From Larkinella insperata (GTDB lineage Bacteria > Bacteroidota > Bacteroidia > Cytophagales > Spirosomataceae), in NCBI RefSeq assembly GCF_026248825.1, contig NZ_CP110973.1, positions 434,001 through 498,000 of the forward strand: a stretch of 64,000 bases of DNA, in the 5' to 3' direction. The notes beneath the pieces were generated by a model, which was not told the origin of the DNA, did no database searches, and saw only the letters and a program-made list of their open reading frames with translations. Shown one piece after another: positions 44,410 to 53,862 of this stretch (its first letter is position 1; each line of letters starts with the position of its first letter). Position numbers and translations under genes: made by a program.

Positions 44410-44943
44410 ATGAAAATGATTCTGATGACGCTGCTGGCGGTTGTTCTGCTTGGCAGTTGCAAAAAAGACCCCGACGCCGTGATTCCGGGTGGTTATGTAC
44501 CGACGGCAACCGCCGGAAAATGGATGTATGGCTCGTTTGCCATGAGCGAGTTCTGGTCGTACGACGGCACCTACCAGGGCAGCCCCTTTGAACTGGCTGT
44601 GATGTTTGATTTCAAAACCGACGGTACTTACGAGAAGTATTTCGTAGCCCACACCCGCGATTATGCCGGATGCAAAACGGAAACGCTCAGCTTTGAGAAA
44701 GGCAGCGTGGACTTTGACGAAGCCAACGGCTCTTTTACGACCACCCCAACAGAAGGGCATTACCGGGCCTTTTATTCCTGCTTTCCGAAGCAAAACGTCA
44801 ACCAGAAAATGAACCGCCCGGATTTAGAGCCGCAGACCTATTATTACGAAACAACGACGGCCCCCAACGGCCAGCCCAACCTGGTGGTACGGTTTAAAGA
44901 GGGCGATACCAACACAAGCCTTTTTCAGCCCACCTCCTGGTGA
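44410..44943 (+). CDS. Hypothetical lipoprotein (177 aa)
   Basis: The signal MKMILMTLLAVVLLGSC has a lipobox LGSC at Cys17. The rest is a beta-rich, lipocalin-like domain (AGKWMYGSFAMSEFWSYDG, LAVMFDFKTDGTYEKYFVA). I do not recognise a family. It lies between the divergent oxidoreductase gene and a convergent esterase gene whose stop is 20 bp away. It is probably outer-membrane anchored; two Cys pairs (AGCKTE, SCFPK) could form a disulfide. Confidence 0.65.
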   Translation: MKMILMTLLAVVLLGSCKKDPDAVIPGGYVPTATAGKWMYGSFAMSEFWSYDGTYQGSPFELAVMFDFKTDGTYEKYFVAHTRDYAGCKTETLSFEKGSVDFDEANGSFTTTPTEGHYRAFYSCFPKQNVNQKMNRPDLEPQTYYYETTTAPNGQPNLVVRFKEGDTNTSLFQPTSW

Positions 44944-44963
44944 TACGAAGCGGAAACCGGCGC

Positions 44964-46904
44964 CTAATTAGCCAGAAAATAGACAATCCGGCAGGCGGTG
45001 CCGGTGCTTTTGGGATTTTTGGTGGTCGCCATCCGCAGGTGCAGCACGTGCTTTTTATCCGGCAAATTTCCGGCGAACAGCTTGTACCAGGGCAAGTGCA
45101 ACTGCTGGCTCCACTGCGTTTGCAGGTCCATTTTCTGATACGGGCCGTTGTCGATGCGGTATTCCACCTCGCCTGCGTCCGGCCCCGACACGATGGCCAT
45201 GCCCACGGCGCTCCCCGTAAAATTCAGCGTCAGCGTGGCGCCCGGCGTGGTGGCTTCCAGCATGGGCCGGTCGACAAAACCGGCCCGGGTGCCAACCTGA
45301 TCCGCCGGTTTCCAGCTTTCGACCCGTTTCCAACCGCTGCCGAGCTTAGCGTCCTGAATCGGCACGTACCGCCCCCGCTCGAAATTGCCCCGGTTCAACG
45401 GAGCAATTGACACCGACGGTTTGCCGTCCTTGTCGGCTGATCGAAAACCGGCCTCCAGCAAATACCGGATCGTCTGAAAATAGATTTCCTGCCCAAACGG
45501 CGAGGGGTGCAGGTCTTTGAAATCAAATTCCCACGTAAACTCTTTGGCGGCAATGCGGTCGTAAACTTCGCGCGCCAGATCGATGGAAGGCAGGCCGTAA
45601 TGGGCGGCCACGCGCTCGTGGTTGGCCAGCTCGACCGGTTTTTTGCCCTGCCGAAAGTCACCAAACTTATCCGGGTCGGCGAATTCCATCAGCACCACGT
45701 CCGCCAGCGGATTATTCCGGCGGGTGTGCCGCACAATGCCTTCCAGCGCCCGGAGCTGCGTCAGGCTGTCAGTTTCGTTGGTGCGGTCGTTGACGGCGGC
45801 TTCCAGAAACAGCAGGTCAATTTTTCCCTGGCTCAGCACATCCTGCTCCACCCGGAATGCGTGCGGCAAACTCCCCAAAGACGGGATTCCGGCCCGGATA
45901 AATGTGAATTCTGTTTGCGGAAACCGTTCCTGCAAATACCGGCTTACCTTGTCACGCCAGCCCGGATTGTGCGTAATGGAACCGCCCAGAAACGCCACCG
46001 TGGCCTTTTTCTGCTCTGTAATGGCTCGGTACACGTTCGGCAAGCCGTTCCGGAGTTGCCCGTACGGTTGGTGTTCCAGCGGTTTTTGAACCGGGTAGGA
46101 ATGTTGCTGAATGAAATCGGCCCACCATTCGGGGTGTTCAATCGGGAAGTGGTGGCCTTCCAGCGTTTGCCCTCCCCGCGACATCGAATAAACCGTGGCC
46201 GGGCCTCCCAGTTTCTGATACCGTTCAACGAGCGGGAATGTATTTTCATCATTCGGCACCAGCTTGTCGTGCAGGCTGATGACGTGCAGAATGGGCACTT
46301 TGTAAGCCGCCAGTCCGGCCAGGTTGTCCATCGGCTGATCGGCGTAATCCAGCGCCTGCTGCTCCGAAAAGCCGTAGACTTCCAGCAATTGCTGCCACGA
46401 CTTGGCGTCGCCTTTTCCCCCGCCTTTTCCGCCGGGCCAGCTTTTGAAATCGCAGACCGGCGCTTCGGCGTAAATGCAGCTCACCCTGGCGGGGTTGCGT
46501 TTGGCCCAGCCGTAGACGTACAGTCCACCCCGACTCACCCCTTCGAGCGCCACTTTGGGGGCAAACCCTTTGGCTGAGACGAGATACTGGTAAAAATCGT
46601 CCCAGGTCATCATGGCTTTGGGCGCACCGTATTGATCGTTGGTGTTGATGTAGGCGATGTGAAAGCCGCGTTCGAGCAGAATGCTGTCCATTTCGACGTG
46701 CCAGTCGGGAAAGTGCGCCCGCCAGACCCAGGGATTCCCGGGCAACGGCTTTCGGGGTTTGACGTACCGGGCCGGGATGCCGTTGAGCTTAAATTCTACT
46801 TTTTCGAAGCTATGCCACGGCGTGGTTGTTTCTTGAACTTGAGCCGACAAAACCGTCGCGGATGCGATCAGAAAAAACGTACAGAAAACAAGAGGAAAAC
46901 GCAT
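44964..46904 (-). CDS. Secreted alpha/beta-hydrolase - SGNH esterase fusion
   Basis: 646 residues from ATG 46904, giving the signal MRFPLVFCTFFLIASATVLSA; an in-frame start 165 bp upstream has no signal. The N-terminal half (about 40-290) is an alpha/beta-hydrolase with nucleophile Ser in LEGVSRGGLYVYGWA, Asp in HVISLHDKLVPND and His in GHHFPIEHPEWW. The second half is SGNH-like (about 310-520): GGSITHNPGW, AAVNDR and the Asp-His pair in DLHPSPFGQ. A short beta domain ends the protein. Two distinct esterase units in one chain would suit removal of two acyl decorations from a polysaccharide. It is divergent from the isomerase-like gene. Confidence 0.82.
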   Translation of the reverse strand: MRFPLVFCTFFLIASATVLSAQVQETTTPWHSFEKVEFKLNGIPARYVKPRKPLPGNPWVWRAHFPDWHVEMDSILLERGFHIAYINTNDQYGAPKAMMTWDDFYQYLVSAKGFAPKVALEGVSRGGLYVYGWAKRNPARVSCIYAEAPVCDFKSWPGGKGGGKGDAKSWQQLLEVYGFSEQQALDYADQPMDNLAGLAAYKVPILHVISLHDKLVPNDENTFPLVERYQKLGGPATVYSMSRGGQTLEGHHFPIEHPEWWADFIQQHSYPVQKPLEHQPYGQLRNGLPNVYRAITEQKKATVAFLGGSITHNPGWRDKVSRYLQERFPQTEFTFIRAGIPSLGSLPHAFRVEQDVLSQGKIDLLFLEAAVNDRTNETDSLTQLRALEGIVRHTRRNNPLADVVLMEFADPDKFGDFRQGKKPVELANHERVAAHYGLPSIDLAREVYDRIAAKEFTWEFDFKDLHPSPFGQEIYFQTIRYLLEAGFRSADKDGKPSVSIAPLNRGNFERGRYVPIQDAKLGSGWKRVESWKPADQVGTRAGFVDRPMLEATTPGATLTLNFTGSAVGMAIVSGPDAGEVEYRIDNGPYQKMDLQTQWSQQLHLPWYKLFAGNLPDKKHVLHLRMATTKNPKSTGTACRIVYFLAN

Positions 46905-47039
46905 GGTGGAATAAAGAATCAACGTATCTTGGTAAGCCGCCCGGTATGACATTCTACTCAATTTAAGGGTTTTGCGGGCAATAAAAAGAGAAATCCGCTT
47001 CGTCGGTATACGGCATGAGAGTTCTGTACCGTCAGACCG

Positions 47040-47047
47040 TACTTTTG
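47040..47047 (+). promoter_or_regulatory. Consensus -7 box before the isomerase-family gene
   Basis: TACTTTTG, an exact match to TAnnTTTG, 35 nt upstream of the ATG at 47083. No -33 TTG is placed at the usual distance. Confidence 0.4.
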
Positions 47048-47082
47048 CTGCGTAATCACGTTGACGCACCCATTCCTATACT

Positions 47083-48564
47083 ATGCCTACTTCTTCCCAC
47101 GACCGAACCGCCCAGACAACCTCCCCAATAAGTGCGTCCTTGTTTCCCTTTAAAATCGGCTTATTCGGCATTGGCCTGGACACGTACTGGGCGCAGTTCG
47201 ACGGCCTGGAAGAGCGGCTGAAAGGCTATCTTCAGCGGGTGGAAGACCGGTTTTGGCGCCCGGACGTGGACGTGGTGAATCTGGGACTGGTTGATTCCCC
47301 GGAAAAAGCGCTGGCGGCTGGTCACCGGTTTCGGCAGGCCGACATTGACCTGCTGTTTGTTTACGTGACGACATACGCGCTCTCGGCCACGGTATTGCCC
47401 GTCGTGCAGCGGGCCAAAGTGCCGGTAATTATCCTGAACCTCTCGCCCGAACCGGCCATCAACTACGCGTGGTTCAACCAGTTAAACGACCGCACCCGCA
47501 TGACCGGCGAATGGCTGGCTTACTGCTCGGCCTGCCCCGTTCCCGAAATTGCCAACGTGTTCCGGCGGGCCCACATTCCGTTTCAGCAGGTGACGGGAAT
47601 GCTCGAAAACGACCCCGAGGGCTGGCGAGAAATCGACGACTGGATTGAAGCCGGGCGGGTGGTCCACATCATGGCGCACAATTGCCTGGGCCTGATGGGC
47701 AACTACTACAGCGGAATGCTCGATATCTATTCGGACCTGACGCTCCAAAACGCCACCTTCGGCGGGCACATGAAAATTATCGAAGTCGATGAACTCTCGG
47801 CGCTGCGCGAAGCCGTCTCCGCCGACCAGATTCACGAACGGACGCATCTCTTTGCCGAAACCTTCGACGTGCAGGACGACTGCCTGCCCGAAGAACTCGA
47901 CCGGGCCGCCCGCACGTCGGTAGCGCTGGATCAACTGGTCGAAACGCACGGGTTGGGCTCGCTGGCGTATTACCACAAAGGCAGCGGTAACCCGGCCAAC
48001 GAAGACACAATGAGTTCGGTTATTCTGGGTAATTCGCTGCTGACGGCGCGGGGCATTCCGGTAGCCGGGGAATACGAAGTCAAGAACGCCCAGGCTATGA
48101 AAATCATGGACAGCTTTGGCGTGGGCGGTTCTTTTACCGAGTATTACGCGATGGACTTCGCCGACGATGTGGTGCTGATGGGCCACGACGGCCCGGGCCA
48201 CATCCGGATTGCGGAAGGCAAAACCAAAGTTCGTCCGCTGTACGTCTACCACGGCAAAGTCGGGAAAGGGCTTTCGGTGGAAATGTCGGTAAAAAACGGG
48301 CCGGTGACGCTGTTGTCGGTGGTGGAAAACGGTAACGGAAAAATCAGTCTGCTGGTGGCCGAGGGCGAATCTGTGCCCGGCCCCATTCTACAAATCGGCA
48401 ACACCAACAGCCGCTACCGGTTCTCGCTGGGTGCCCGGCACTTCGTTCAGACCTGGAACAGCCACGGTCCGGCCCACCACTGCGCGGTCGGAGTAGGTCA
48501 CATTGCGGCCAAGCTGGCGAAGCTGGGGGCTCTATTAAACATTGAGGTGATTCGGGTTTGCTAA
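47083..48564 (+). CDS. L-arabinose/L-fucose isomerase-family protein
   Basis: 493 residues, near the length of L-arabinose isomerase (about 500). The N-terminal domain has PFKIGLFGIGLDTYW, and the active-site region carries the metal-binding Glu residues in AGEYEVKNAQAMKIMD and GGSFTEYYAMDF, His in LMGHDGPGHIRIAEG and the C-terminal His in GPAHHCAVGVGH, matching the Glu-Glu-His-His set of AraA. It converts an aldose to a ketose in the cytoplasm. Sequence divergence from canonical AraA (for example FGVGGSFTEYY) leaves substrate open. It is divergent from the esterase fusion, which would release sugars for it. Confidence 0.87.
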   Translation: MPTSSHDRTAQTTSPISASLFPFKIGLFGIGLDTYWAQFDGLEERLKGYLQRVEDRFWRPDVDVVNLGLVDSPEKALAAGHRFRQADIDLLFVYVTTYALSATVLPVVQRAKVPVIILNLSPEPAINYAWFNQLNDRTRMTGEWLAYCSACPVPEIANVFRRAHIPFQQVTGMLENDPEGWREIDDWIEAGRVVHIMAHNCLGLMGNYYSGMLDIYSDLTLQNATFGGHMKIIEVDELSALREAVSADQIHERTHLFAETFDVQDDCLPEELDRAARTSVALDQLVETHGLGSLAYYHKGSGNPANEDTMSSVILGNSLLTARGIPVAGEYEVKNAQAMKIMDSFGVGGSFTEYYAMDFADDVVLMGHDGPGHIRIAEGKTKVRPLYVYHGKVGKGLSVEMSVKNGPVTLLSVVENGNGKISLLVAEGESVPGPILQIGNTNSRYRFSLGARHFVQTWNSHGPAHHCAVGVGHIAAKLAKLGALLNIEVIRVC

Positions 48565-48728
48565 CCCCCCAGCCGGGGAATGTGCTGTAAGCCAACTCTC
48601 TCTTCTCCCCTTCTTTACGGCGCCCATCCGTTGGCTCAATCGTCTGCTTTCCGCACCATCTTGCGTTCTGGCGGACGGCTTTAGTCGGCCCGCTACCGTG
48701 TCCATCCGCCAGCTGCTCCAGCTTCCGC

Positions 48729-48736
48729 TACCTTTG
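48729..48736 (+). promoter_or_regulatory. Consensus -7 box in the region before a small membrane protein
   Basis: TACCTTTG, 77 nt upstream of the ATG at 48814; a second, imperfect box (CACCTTTG, 48801-48808) ends five nucleotides before that ATG. The 250-bp gap 48565-48813 otherwise holds only weak inverted repeats. Confidence 0.35.
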
Positions 48737-48813
48737 TGACAACCGCAATCGGATTGTGCTTTCGATCGGCACGCCCGGATAACGGCGGTCAGCTAGTTCA
48801 CACCTTTGCAACT

Positions 48814-49053
48814 ATGACACGGATAACCACACTGCTCTTTACCCTCCTGCGACGCCCCGAAGCGAACAATCAGGAAGCCCCTCTCGTTTTAACCGGCGCC
48901 GTTTTATTGGGTCTGGCAGCTCCGTTTACTACGTATTGGATCTGGATCACCGGTCAACCGGCTGCCGCCCTGTGGGTGGGCCTGACGCTCTGGCTGACGA
49001 TCCTGGTTGCTGGCACAGCTTTCTGGCTGCTGGCGCTCGGCCGACAATCCTAA
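48814..49053 (+). CDS. Small two-helix membrane protein (79 aa)
   Basis: From ATG 48814 this encodes a short N-terminal arm (TRITTLLFTLLRRPEANNQEA) and two transmembrane helices (LVLTGAVLLGLAAPFTTYWI and ALWVGLTLWLTILVAGTAFW), ending LLALGRQS. It resembles many short membrane proteins without assigned family. An in-frame GTG at 48736 overlaps a consensus -7 box and is unlikely to be the start. It lies alone 150 bp upstream of a TonB-dependent receptor gene on the same strand. Confidence 0.55.
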   Translation: MTRITTLLFTLLRRPEANNQEAPLVLTGAVLLGLAAPFTTYWIWITGQPAAALWVGLTLWLTILVAGTAFWLLALGRQS

Positions 49054-49205
49054 AAAGCGCTTTGATAGGCTGAATACCCCACCGCTCCCCGCTAGTTTAT
49101 CAAACACCGTCTTTTAGAACCGGAACAAATGCGCACTTTATTGAAAAGTTTGCATCTAAAACTTCGCTTCGGTAGTTATACCACTACTTCAAAACCATAG
49201 AACCT

Positions 49206-52004
49206 ATGAAGAAGCGTTATCTCCGTTCTAAAATCAACTTTTTATTCACATTCAGTCTTGCCTTATGGAGCAGTTGGGCTCTTGGACAAGGCGTTCGCGG
49301 GCGCGTACTGGACGCCCAAAGCCGAGCAGCACTGCCGGGCGTATCCGTCGCGGTCGAAGGAACCAATAACGGTACTTCTACGGATCCCGACGGCAATTTC
49401 ACCCTTGCGCTTCAACCGGGCAGTTATTCCCTCCGCGTTAGCTTCATTGGGTACTCAACCCAAACCGTCAACGCTCAGGTCAGCGGCAGCGAGTTCACGA
49501 CGGTGAACGTTGCCTTGCGGGAAGAAGCCTCCAGCCTGAGCGAGGTGGTCGTGATCGGTTCGCGGTCGACCCAGACCCGCACCAGCACCGAAACCGTATC
49601 GCCGGTGGACGTCATCCAGTCGCGCGATCTGCTGGCGACGGGACAAGTAGAGCCTACCCAGCAGCTCAATTTTGTAGCGCCCTCCTTCAACTCGTCCCGT
49701 CAGACCATTGCCGACGGCACCGACCACATTGACCCGGCCACCCTGCGCGGCCTCGGCCCCGATCAGGTGCTGGTCCTGCTGAACGGCAAACGGCGACACA
49801 ATCAGGCGCTGATCAACATCAACGGAACCGTCGGACGCGGCTCGGTGGGCACCGACCTGAACGCCATTCCCTCGGCGGCCATCGAACGCATTGAAGTCCT
49901 GCGCGACGGGGCTGCGTCCCAATACGGTTCTGATGCCATTGCGGGCGTGATCAACCTCCGGCTGAAGGAGCGACCCGGCACCTCCGTCAACGCCCAGTTG
50001 GGCCAGCAGTACGAAGGCGACGGCGAAGTGGCCCAGATCGGCGTCAACCACGGTTTTAAACTGGGAAAAAGCGGTTTTCTGAGTCTAACCGGCGAATTCC
50101 GGCACCGGGGCGCCACCAACCGCGCCGGTACCTACAACGGGCCGGTGTACGTAAACTGGAACGTGGGCCGGGCAACGGGCGAATCCGATGCTGCTTACAT
50201 CGCCCGTCGGCAGGCCCTGTACAATCAGGATCAGTCCCTGATTCAGCAGAACAATTTTAGTCTGGAAAACAACATGCAGGTCGGCAATTCGCGGGTCGAC
50301 AACGCCGGTTTGTTTCTCAACATGCGGCTTCCGCTGGGAGCCACAACCAGCTTCTACGCGTCGGGGGGCCTGAATTACCGGAAGGGCAAGGCCGCCGGTT
50401 TTTACCGGTATCCCTTCCAGACCACGCAGGTTATCGCGGAAATTTACCCAAATGGCTTTCTGCCCAACATCGAGTCGACGATCAACGACCAGTCGTTGCT
50501 GGTGGGGGTCAACGGGGAGTCGAACGGCTGGCGGTGGGACATCAGTAACGTTTACGGCGGCAACGCATTCCGCTACGACATTACCAACACCAACAACGCA
50601 TCGCAGTTTGCGCTCGGAGCCAACGCCCCGACCGATTTTTATGCCGGTACACTGAGCTTTTACCAGAATACCGCCGACGCCAGCGCGGCCAAAGACTTCG
50701 GTTCGCAACTCGGCCTGAAATCCTTCAACGTGGCCGCCGGGCTGACGTACCGCAATGACCGGTACAAGATCGAAGCCGGGGAGGAAGCGTCTTACACCAA
50801 CTACAATCCGGCTTCGGGCCGTGGCGGGGGTGCGCAGGTTTTTCCGGGTTATCAGCCCGCCAATGCCATCAATGCCAGCCGGAACATGGTGGGCGGCTAC
50901 GTCGATCTGGAAACCGACCTGACGGAAAAACTGCTGGTCAATGCCGCAGCCCGGTATGAATACTACAGCGATTTCGGCGGAAATCTGGCGGGTAAACTGG
51001 CCGCCCGTTACAAATTCAGCGACGCCTTTTCGCTGCGGGGTTCCATCAGCAACGGCTTCCGGGCACCTTCGCTGCACCAACGGTATTTCAGCGCCATCAG
51101 CACGGTTTTCGTTTCTACGGGCCAAGGACTCGAACCCCGCCAGACCGGCACGTTCCGCAACGACAGCCCCATCGCCCAGGCGTTTGGCGTGCCGGAGCTG
51201 ACGGCCGAACGCTCGACCAACTACAGCATCGGGATTACCTCACAGCCCGGCCGGGCGGTCAGCATTACCCTCGATGCGTATCAGATCAATATCCGCGACC
51301 GGATCATCTACAGCAATCAGTTTGCGCGCGGCACCTCGGCAGCGGGCGTCATTATTGGCAACATTCTGAACCAGGCCGGCCAACAGGAAGTACAGGCGGC
51401 CCAGTTTTTTGCCAACGCGATCAACACCCAGACGCGCGGCATCGATCTGGTGGTGGCAACCAGTCCGCGGCTGGGTAAAGGCTCGATTGACCTGACGCTG
51501 GCGGCCAATTTTAACGAAACGAAAGTAGTCGGCAACATTCAGCGGCCCAGCGCCCTGCCCAACGATGCGGCCCTGGGCAACTTTCTGTTCAACCGGCAGG
51601 ACAGCGCCCGGCTGACGGTGGGCCAGCCCCGTAGCAAAATCGCTCTGACGGCGAACTACCGGCTGAATAAATTCGGGGCGGTGCTCCGGCTGACGCGGTT
51701 TGGGGAAGTACAGGCGTTTGACCCTGCTAATCCCCGGCTGGATGAATTTGCCGATCCCCGACTCGTAACCGATTTCAGTGTTTCCTACCGGATTCAGCCA
51801 ACCATTACCCTGACGCTGGGCGCGAACAACATTTTCGATGTTTACCCGGACAAACTCCGGATGACGCAGCAACCGACGCCGGAACGGTTTGGCACAGCCG
51901 TGCTGGACAATTCCTCCTTCGGACGGTTCGTCTACGGTCGGTCGGCCACGCAATTCGGCTTCAACGGCGGTTATTATTTCCTGAACGTATCGGCTAATTT
52001 CTGA
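49206..52004 (+). CDS. TonB-dependent receptor (iron-complex-receptor type)
   Basis: 932 residues. After a signal peptide (about 1-27) comes a carboxypeptidase-D-like domain (about 28-112; VRGRVLDAQSRAALPGVSV) and a plug (about 115-245) with VVVIGSRSTQTRT, RGLGPDQVLVLLNGKRRH and IERIEVLRDGAASQYGSDAI. The barrel ends YYFLNVSANF. The plug pattern is that of iron-siderophore and vitamin receptors rather than SusC proteins, and no SusD follows. Substrate remains unknown. A perfect 19-bp terminator follows the stop. Confidence 0.9.
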   Translation: MKKRYLRSKINFLFTFSLALWSSWALGQGVRGRVLDAQSRAALPGVSVAVEGTNNGTSTDPDGNFTLALQPGSYSLRVSFIGYSTQTVNAQVSGSEFTTVNVALREEASSLSEVVVIGSRSTQTRTSTETVSPVDVIQSRDLLATGQVEPTQQLNFVAPSFNSSRQTIADGTDHIDPATLRGLGPDQVLVLLNGKRRHNQALININGTVGRGSVGTDLNAIPSAAIERIEVLRDGAASQYGSDAIAGVINLRLKERPGTSVNAQLGQQYEGDGEVAQIGVNHGFKLGKSGFLSLTGEFRHRGATNRAGTYNGPVYVNWNVGRATGESDAAYIARRQALYNQDQSLIQQNNFSLENNMQVGNSRVDNAGLFLNMRLPLGATTSFYASGGLNYRKGKAAGFYRYPFQTTQVIAEIYPNGFLPNIESTINDQSLLVGVNGESNGWRWDISNVYGGNAFRYDITNTNNASQFALGANAPTDFYAGTLSFYQNTADASAAKDFGSQLGLKSFNVAAGLTYRNDRYKIEAGEEASYTNYNPASGRGGGAQVFPGYQPANAINASRNMVGGYVDLETDLTEKLLVNAAARYEYYSDFGGNLAGKLAARYKFSDAFSLRGSISNGFRAPSLHQRYFSAISTVFVSTGQGLEPRQTGTFRNDSPIAQAFGVPELTAERSTNYSIGITSQPGRAVSITLDAYQINIRDRIIYSNQFARGTSAAGVIIGNILNQAGQQEVQAAQFFANAINTQTRGIDLVVATSPRLGKGSIDLTLAANFNETKVVGNIQRPSALPNDAALGNFLFNRQDSARLTVGQPRSKIALTANYRLNKFGAVLRLTRFGEVQAFDPANPRLDEFADPRLVTDFSVSYRIQPTITLTLGANNIFDVYPDKLRMTQQPTPERFGTAVLDNSSFGRFVYGRSATQFGFNGGYYFLNVSANF

Positions 52005-52018
52005 GTTAATCAACCTCT

Positions 52019-52062
52019 AAACGAAGAAGGAGCGCGGACTTCCGCGCTCCTTCTTCGTTTTT
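52019..52062. terminator. Strong bidirectional intrinsic terminator
   Basis: A perfect 19-bp stem with an ACTT loop; TTTTT closes the plus-strand side. It lies between the convergent TonB-receptor and susD genes. Confidence 0.9.
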
Positions 52063-52118
52063 CCAGCCAGCTCCATGCACCGGTTTCGGGACAGAGCTTT
52101 CTGCACCAATCGGCAAAA

Positions 52119-53795
52119 TCAATACCCCGGATTCTGAACCAGGTAACCCGGCAAACTCGAGGCTCCGTCGATGGTGGTTTGCGGAATCGGGAAAATACGT
52201 TTTTGCGGGTTAGCATCCGTTTTTTCCGTCCACTTGCCCTCATACTTTCCGAAGCGGATCAGGTCGGTCCGGCGCACCATTTCCCAGTACAATTCAAAAC
52301 CCCGCTCCCGCAGCAGCAGGTCAAGGTTCATGCTGGTCAGCGCGGGGGCGGGCGTGCTCGAGGTTCGGGCGGCTCGAACCGTGTTCACATCGGCCAGCGC
52401 AGCCCCCGCATCGTTGCCTTTGCGCAGTTTGGCTTCGGCCCGCATCAGGTACACGTCGGCCAGCCGCACAATGGGAATATCAACATCACCCAGGTTTCGG
52501 CCCGATTGTGATTTGGGGCTGAACTCGTATTTCAACACCCGGTAGCCGGTGTTGTAGTCACTGCCCACAACCGTAAAGTCAACCTTCTCCGTGAAAGTGA
52601 CCGGCAACGTGGGTCGGTTACGCGTTACGTTAAACAGCCTCCCAACCCGGTAGTTGCTGCCGCAGCGGACAAACGCGCCGTTTACCCGCACCAACCCGTA
52701 TTGCTGCCCGCGCAAAATACCCCGGTCCATGGCGATGTCAGCGGCCGCCATGCAGGAGTCGGCGGGGATATTCATGTTTTTCTTGTAGAAACGCGGATCA
52801 CGACCGGCGGGGTCTCCCGGGGCGTAGGCCCCTACCCAACTCTGGTAAAAATCGGGCGTGATGGCCGGTCCATCGGTACCGTTGGCGCCCGGAAAAGCCG
52901 GCAGCGGAAACTGGTCGCCCGACAGGGAGAAGTACGCCAGCCGGTTGTGGCCGTTCAATTCGGCCCGCTGATCGACCGCAAAAATTAACTCTTTGTTGCC
53001 GTGGTTGTCGGCGTTGAAGATCGAGAAGTAATCCGCCGACAACTGATACTGACCGGAACTGATGATCTTGTCGCAGTATTCAACCACCTTGTCCATGTCT
53101 TCCGCCTTAAAAGCAAACTGCGTGGCGTAGCGATCGCGGTACACACTGGCGTTCAGGTGCAACCGGGCCAGCAAACCCCAAACACCCGCCTTGGTCAGTC
53201 GGCCGGGGCCCACGTTCGTCGCCAGGTCCGGTTCAGCGGCCAGAAACTCGGCCTTGATGTATTCCAGCGCTTCTTCACCCCGCAGGATTTGCGAAACGCC
53301 CTGCGGATCGTCTTTGACAAACACCAGGCCGAACAGATCGAGCAGCACCATGTTGTAGTAGGCCCGCATCCCCCGCGCTTCGGCAATGTACGTTTTCGCG
53401 TTGGAATCGTTGATGCCCGGCAAGGTGTTGATGGCCGTAACGGCCCGCGAAATACCCTGGGTCAGGTGCCCCCAGGTGTTCCGCAGGTTCGGGTCGGTGC
53501 TCGTGTGCGTGTGCTGGTGCAGGGCCAGGTAAATTCCGTTGTCCCCCCAGTCGGTTCCACCCCGGTACGGCAGAATGGCTTCGTCGGTTGAAATCTCCTG
53601 GATGGCGAAGTAATTAGTATGGTAGAAAATATCCGGCAGACGGGCATACACCGGGGCCAGGTTTCCATCGGCGGCCTGTTTGTCGGTCAGGCCGGTGGAC
53701 GATGATTCGTCCAGTACGTTTTCGGTCAGATTCGTACAGCCGTTCAGCATGGTGAGCCCAACGAGCACGGCGGTTGAAATGAATAATCGTTTCAT
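52119..53795 (-). CDS. SusD/RagB-family outer-membrane lipoprotein
   Basis: 558 residues from ATG 53795, giving the signal MKRLFISTAVLVGLTMLNGC with Cys20 as lipid anchor. In-frame starts 27-30 bp upstream only lengthen the N-terminus. SusD features: EARGMRAYYNMVLLDLFGLV, LLARLHLNASVYRD, IPIVRLADVYLMRAEAKLRKG and the C-terminal ELYWEMVRRTDLIRFGKYEG with RIFPIPQTTID. The gene follows its susC by 67 bp on the same strand. The ligand is unknown. Its end faces a TonB-receptor gene across a strong terminator. Confidence 0.92.
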   Translation of the reverse strand: MKRLFISTAVLVGLTMLNGCTNLTENVLDESSSTGLTDKQAADGNLAPVYARLPDIFYHTNYFAIQEISTDEAILPYRGGTDWGDNGIYLALHQHTHTSTDPNLRNTWGHLTQGISRAVTAINTLPGINDSNAKTYIAEARGMRAYYNMVLLDLFGLVFVKDDPQGVSQILRGEEALEYIKAEFLAAEPDLATNVGPGRLTKAGVWGLLARLHLNASVYRDRYATQFAFKAEDMDKVVEYCDKIISSGQYQLSADYFSIFNADNHGNKELIFAVDQRAELNGHNRLAYFSLSGDQFPLPAFPGANGTDGPAITPDFYQSWVGAYAPGDPAGRDPRFYKKNMNIPADSCMAAADIAMDRGILRGQQYGLVRVNGAFVRCGSNYRVGRLFNVTRNRPTLPVTFTEKVDFTVVGSDYNTGYRVLKYEFSPKSQSGRNLGDVDIPIVRLADVYLMRAEAKLRKGNDAGAALADVNTVRAARTSSTPAPALTSMNLDLLLRERGFELYWEMVRRTDLIRFGKYEGKWTEKTDANPQKRIFPIPQTTIDGASSLPGYLVQNPGY

Positions 53796-53862
53796 AATTT
53801 GGGTACGGGAAGCCGCTTTCATCAACGTATACCGTCTTTAAAAGCTGCGTTCTATCGTTTTT

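Noticed and set aside
48668..48712. CTGGCGGA / TCCGCCAG inverted repeat
   Set aside because: The loop is 29 nt and no T-tract follows; it is too weak to call a terminator.
50085..51125. 346-codon open frame on the minus strand
   Set aside because: It is antisense to the TonB receptor at 49206-52004 and lacks any motif.
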